This document shows positions 39,935-42,669 of a stretch of DNA of 42,669 bases, piece after piece (position 1 is the stretch's first letter; each line of letters starts with the position of its first letter). This DNA is from Candidatus Moranbacteria bacterium UBA2282. GTDB taxonomy: Bacteria > Patescibacteriota > Minisyncoccia > Moranbacterales > UBA2206. Below the pieces are notes generated by a model, which was given only the letters and a program-made list of their open reading frames with translations, made no database searches and was not told where the DNA came from. Location: contig DDWQ01000003.1 of assembly GCA_002345745.1 (NCBI GenBank), positions 88,928-131,596 of the forward strand, read 5' to 3'. Position numbers and translations under genes: made by a program.

Positions 39935-40038
39935 GCCTGCCAAACTTTCTGGCTGTATTATTTAGTTTCAACCGTAAATCAAGATAATATTTACAAAAAG
40001 GTTGAGGCTAAATAGTTAAGATGGAAAGTTAGGCAGGC
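39935..40038. repeat. 104-bp palindromic element A, copy 2, abutting tRNA-Gly
   Basis: Matches 38619-38722 with few changes. Its terminal GGCAGGC runs into the first bases of tRNA-Gly (GCGGG). Confidence 0.85.
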
Positions 40039-40108
40039 GGGTGTCGTATAGTGGCTATTATATCAGCCTTCCAAGCTGAGGAGGGGAGTTCGATTCTCCC
40101 TACCCGCT
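40037..40108 (+). tRNA. tRNA-Gly (TCC)
   Basis: Acceptor GCGGGTG/TACCCGC, discriminator T, anticodon TCC in loop TTCCAAG. CCA is not encoded. Its 5' end overlaps the end of a palindromic element. Confidence 0.94.
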
Positions 40109-40199
40109 CAAAATTCAAAAAGCTCAGCTTTGGGATCACTTAAGGTGGGACTATAAAAAAGTAAAAATAATTTAATCCAAATGGGTAAAATAAAAAACA

Positions 40200-42669
40200 A
40201 TGCAAATCATCTTCAAGACTTGCTGGGGGGGGGATTTAAAAGTTAATCCAAAAAATAATTTCAAAAGAATCTTAGTCTCAAATTTTTTTATCTTGGGATT
40301 TTTTGTTTTTGGGGTGGGGTTTGGGAGAGAGGCGAGTGCGGCTAATTTTTCAGGAACAATATTTGTAACACAGAGTGCTCAGGGTTCTGGTAATGGATCT
40401 TCCTATGCAAATTCAATGAGTATAGCAACTCATAATGCTAGCACTTTTTCTTCAGGATCGATCATATATTTATGTGACACTATTACAACTGCTCTTGTTG
40501 TCCCTTCTTCAGGAATTTCATCAAGTCCTATCGTTTATCGAGGTGATTATTCTGGTCATTTGGGTGTGATTAATGGTGGCAATACTATTGCAATAAATTT
40601 TACTATAACTAATAAAAGTTATATTACAGTCACAAATCTAACTTCGATAAATTCAACAATTGTAAATTTTTATTTAAATGGTACAACTAATAATGTCATT
40701 TTTGATTCTTGTGTGTCAATAGGAAGTCAATATGGTTTTGATATAGCCGTAACAACAGCCACAGGCACTCCCACTGCCGACATAATAAATACTGTGGTAA
40801 CCAAAGCAACTAACGCTGGCATAGCTATCATATCAGGAGATAATCGGATAATAGGCGGACTAATTGGAGGAAATTTAGCGGATGGGTGTAGTAAAGGAAT
40901 CAGTATTGGATCGGGTGAGTCTGGATATGTATCTTCAATTTCAAATATCACTGTGTCTTATTCGTATGGGCCAGTTGGAAATGGGTCAAACTTGTATGCT
41001 ACAAATGTAAACGCCTCCTCGGTGATTATTTCAGATTCTGATTTTTCCTATGCTCAATTAGATAATAACGTAACATTGATTGGGAATAATAATTTTACAT
41101 TTAATTATGTAAACTTCCATCATGCTGTAGGTACGAGTAATTTATATGCAAATGGTGTTAATGTTACATCGAATGCAACATCGGGTTCTTCCAATATAGT
41201 TTTTAATAATTGTTCTGCATATAACAATCGTAATGATGGTTTTAGTTCTGGTCAAAATACTAATGCACTTCATGATATTTCCTATAATTATTGCACTTCT
41301 TACGATAATGGCACTCTTGGTGATCCAAATATGGGCGATGGTTTTACAACTCATGCCAATGCTTATAATATTTTTGTAAATAATTGCTTAGCTTATAACA
41401 ATACGTTAACTGGTTATGCTTTTGTGAATACTAGTAGCGGAGTCGTTAAAAATAGTATAGCATTCGAAAATGGTGGTAGCACAGGAACTCGTGCAGGTTT
41501 CTTCATTAACGATACAGATGTTAATTCTGTTACAGGCGCAACATGGACTGTTAGTAATTCCATAGGTTATAAAAATTATCCCGTAGATATTTATGTATAT
41601 GATGGTACAAAGGGAACATCTTTCGACTATAACGACTATTTTCCAATTGATGTAAATAATTTTGCCAAGATAAATGCTATAACATATAATCAGGCTCAGT
41701 GGAGAGCGTTAGTTAGTCCATCATACGATTCGCATAGTGTCTTTGCCGATCCTCAATTTGCTAGTATTATTACGCCAGATTTCCACATCCAAAACACCTC
41801 CCCCGCCATCGACTCCGGCACCTCTGTCGGTCTCACCACCGACTACGCCGGCAATCCCATCTACGGCACACCTGACATCGGCGCCTATGAATACCAACCG
41901 CCTCATACAACTGGAACTGACAAAATAGATATCGGAGCGGGAGCTCGCATTTATGGAGATGGAAAATTCAGAGATTTAACTACAACTAATTCTAATTTAG
42001 CTGATTTAGCTATTACTCCTGAGAGTGGAAATTTCGAAACTTATGCTGCCGATGAAGTCCGACCCGAATGGTTAAACATTACTGACATAACTTGGGAAGA
42101 CAACTCTAAGCAGTGGCAAGAATCTTCCAGTACTCTTGGAAACACCAACACTCTCCACACCATCGGAGATCTCACTCCAAATATCTACTACAACATTGCC
42201 GTTGATGATTCCAACGCCAACCTAGAAAACGCTAACTGTGACAGTGTCAATGATAACTTTGTCTGCCAAGCCGATAATGATGGAAAAATCGCTTTCACCT
42301 ACACTGGTGGCTATTCTACACACACCTTCAGCATCACAGAAGGTGATAACATCGCCCCAACTGTGACTGATGGAACAAACGCCAAATTTCACACCAATAC
42401 CACCCAAGTAACTCTAGCTTTAACAACCACAGAAAACTCAACTTGCAAATATTCCACCGAAAACACTCTTTATGACAATATGACTAGCTTCACCACCACC
42501 GGTGAAACTTCGCACTCTACTCAAGTTTCCAATCTCACTCCCAACGACTACACCTACTACGCCATTTGCCGTGATACTGTCGGCAACGATACAAGCTACA
42601 CCCTCAATTTTGAAATCGCCCAAAAAGAAAACAAAACCGAAACATCTGACATCGATCTCAAAATCAAAA
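40200..42669 (+). CDS. Secreted parallel beta-helix protein, partial (runs off window)
   Basis: At least 823 codons, open to the window edge. The ATG at 40200 gives MQIIFKTCWGGDLK, then a signal peptide (FKRILVSNFFILGFF..., cleavage near ASA-ANFSG). The region to about residue 530 has many short N/G/S/T-rich strands with repeated NNxxF/NNCxAY units, typical of right-handed parallel beta-helix (pectate-lyase-like) surface proteins, ending DIGAYEY. The rest resembles Fn3/Ig-like modules. From about 41780 the codon use shifts to C-ending codons. A run of nine Gs (40225-40233) near the start lies in frame with ATG 40200; with eight Gs the other upstream ATG (40181) would be used. The role is probably adhesion or glycan binding; no catalytic residues assigned. 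Confidence 0.82.
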   Translation, partial: MQIIFKTCWGGDLKVNPKNNFKRILVSNFFILGFFVFGVGFGREASAANFSGTIFVTQSAQGSGNGSSYANSMSIATHNASTFSSGSIIYLCDTITTALVVPSSGISSSPIVYRGDYSGHLGVINGGNTIAINFTITNKSYITVTNLTSINSTIVNFYLNGTTNNVIFDSCVSIGSQYGFDIAVTTATGTPTADIINTVVTKATNAGIAIISGDNRIIGGLIGGNLADGCSKGISIGSGESGYVSSISNITVSYSYGPVGNGSNLYATNVNASSVIISDSDFSYAQLDNNVTLIGNNNFTFNYVNFHHAVGTSNLYANGVNVTSNATSGSSNIVFNNCSAYNNRNDGFSSGQNTNALHDISYNYCTSYDNGTLGDPNMGDGFTTHANAYNIFVNNCLAYNNTLTGYAFVNTSSGVVKNSIAFENGGSTGTRAGFFINDTDVNSVTGATWTVSNSIGYKNYPVDIYVYDGTKGTSFDYNDYFPIDVNNFAKINAITYNQAQWRALVSPSYDSHSVFADPQFASIITPDFHIQNTSPAIDSGTSVGLTTDYAGNPIYGTPDIGAYEYQPPHTTGTDKIDIGAGARIYGDGKFRDLTTTNSNLADLAITPESGNFETYAADEVRPEWLNITDITWEDNSKQWQESSSTLGNTNTLHTIGDLTPNIYYNIAVDDSNANLENANCDSVNDNFVCQADNDGKIAFTYTGGYSTHTFSITEGDNIAPTVTDGTNAKFHTNTTQVTLALTTTENSTCKYSTENTLYDNMTSFTTTGETSHSTQVSNLTPNDYTYYAICRDTVGNDTSYTLNFEIAQKENKTETSDIDLKIK

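Overview
The window looks like a chromosome segment from a Candidate Phyla Radiation bacterium (Patescibacteria, most likely the Parcubacteria group; the exact class is inference). It is AT-rich and has compact housekeeping genes, tRNAs without encoded CCA, a tRNA group I intron, a cluster of small type IV secretion pilin-like proteins, a membrane-anchored PaaX/Cas2-like protein and many short palindromic elements around tRNA genes. No rRNA, CRISPR array, integrase or complete insertion sequence was seen.

Layout. 1-1472 (minus): partial O-antigen ligase-like gene whose reading frame is studded with parS-like palindromes. 1.5-3.4 kb: tRNA-Ala, tRNA-Arg and the CCA-adding enzyme. 3.4-6.8 kb: a STAS-like protein, two cassette-like unknown genes sharing flanks, a TrmB-type regulator and two small conserved unknowns. 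6.8-11.6 kb: a tRNA belt (Leu, Leu, Val, intron-bearing Phe, Gly, Cys, Leu) with an RluA pseudouridine synthase, ribosomal protein L19, a possible LAGLIDADG-like protein and a 3D-domain cell-wall protein behind a long structured leader. 11.6-18.9 kb: DNA repair (family 4 uracil-DNA glycosylase, endonuclease IV), a phosphoesterase, a Bro/DinD-type pseudogene, the PaaX-like protein, a lytic transglycosylase and an AAA ATPase. 18.9-19.3 kb: a 405-bp element with perfect terminal inverted repeats. 19.4-23.5 kb (minus): tRNA-Ser, DUF4446, infB, rbfA, nrnA. 23.5-28.3 kb: methyltransferase, sugar-binding-type lipoprotein and five T4SS-pilin-like genes. 28.3-30.4 kb (minus): two unknown genes from one promoter. 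30.6-39.2 kb: nusA (with a leader attenuator), ppaC, tig, clpP, gpmI (minus), rny and an HU protein. 39.2-42.7 kb: palindromic elements abutting tRNA-Pro and tRNA-Gly, a GIY-YIG protein and a partial secreted beta-helix protein with a G9 tract near its start.

How it fits together. Most genes serve translation and RNA turnover (cca, L19, RluA, infB, rbfA, nusA, nrnA, rny), protein quality control (tig, clpP) and the cell surface (O-antigen ligase-like protein, T4SS pilins, transglycosylase, 3D protein, beta-helix protein). The most unusual signals are the in-frame array of parS-like palindromes, the tRNA-Phe(GAA) group I intron, the cassette-like gene pair and the palindromes that invade or abut tRNA genes.
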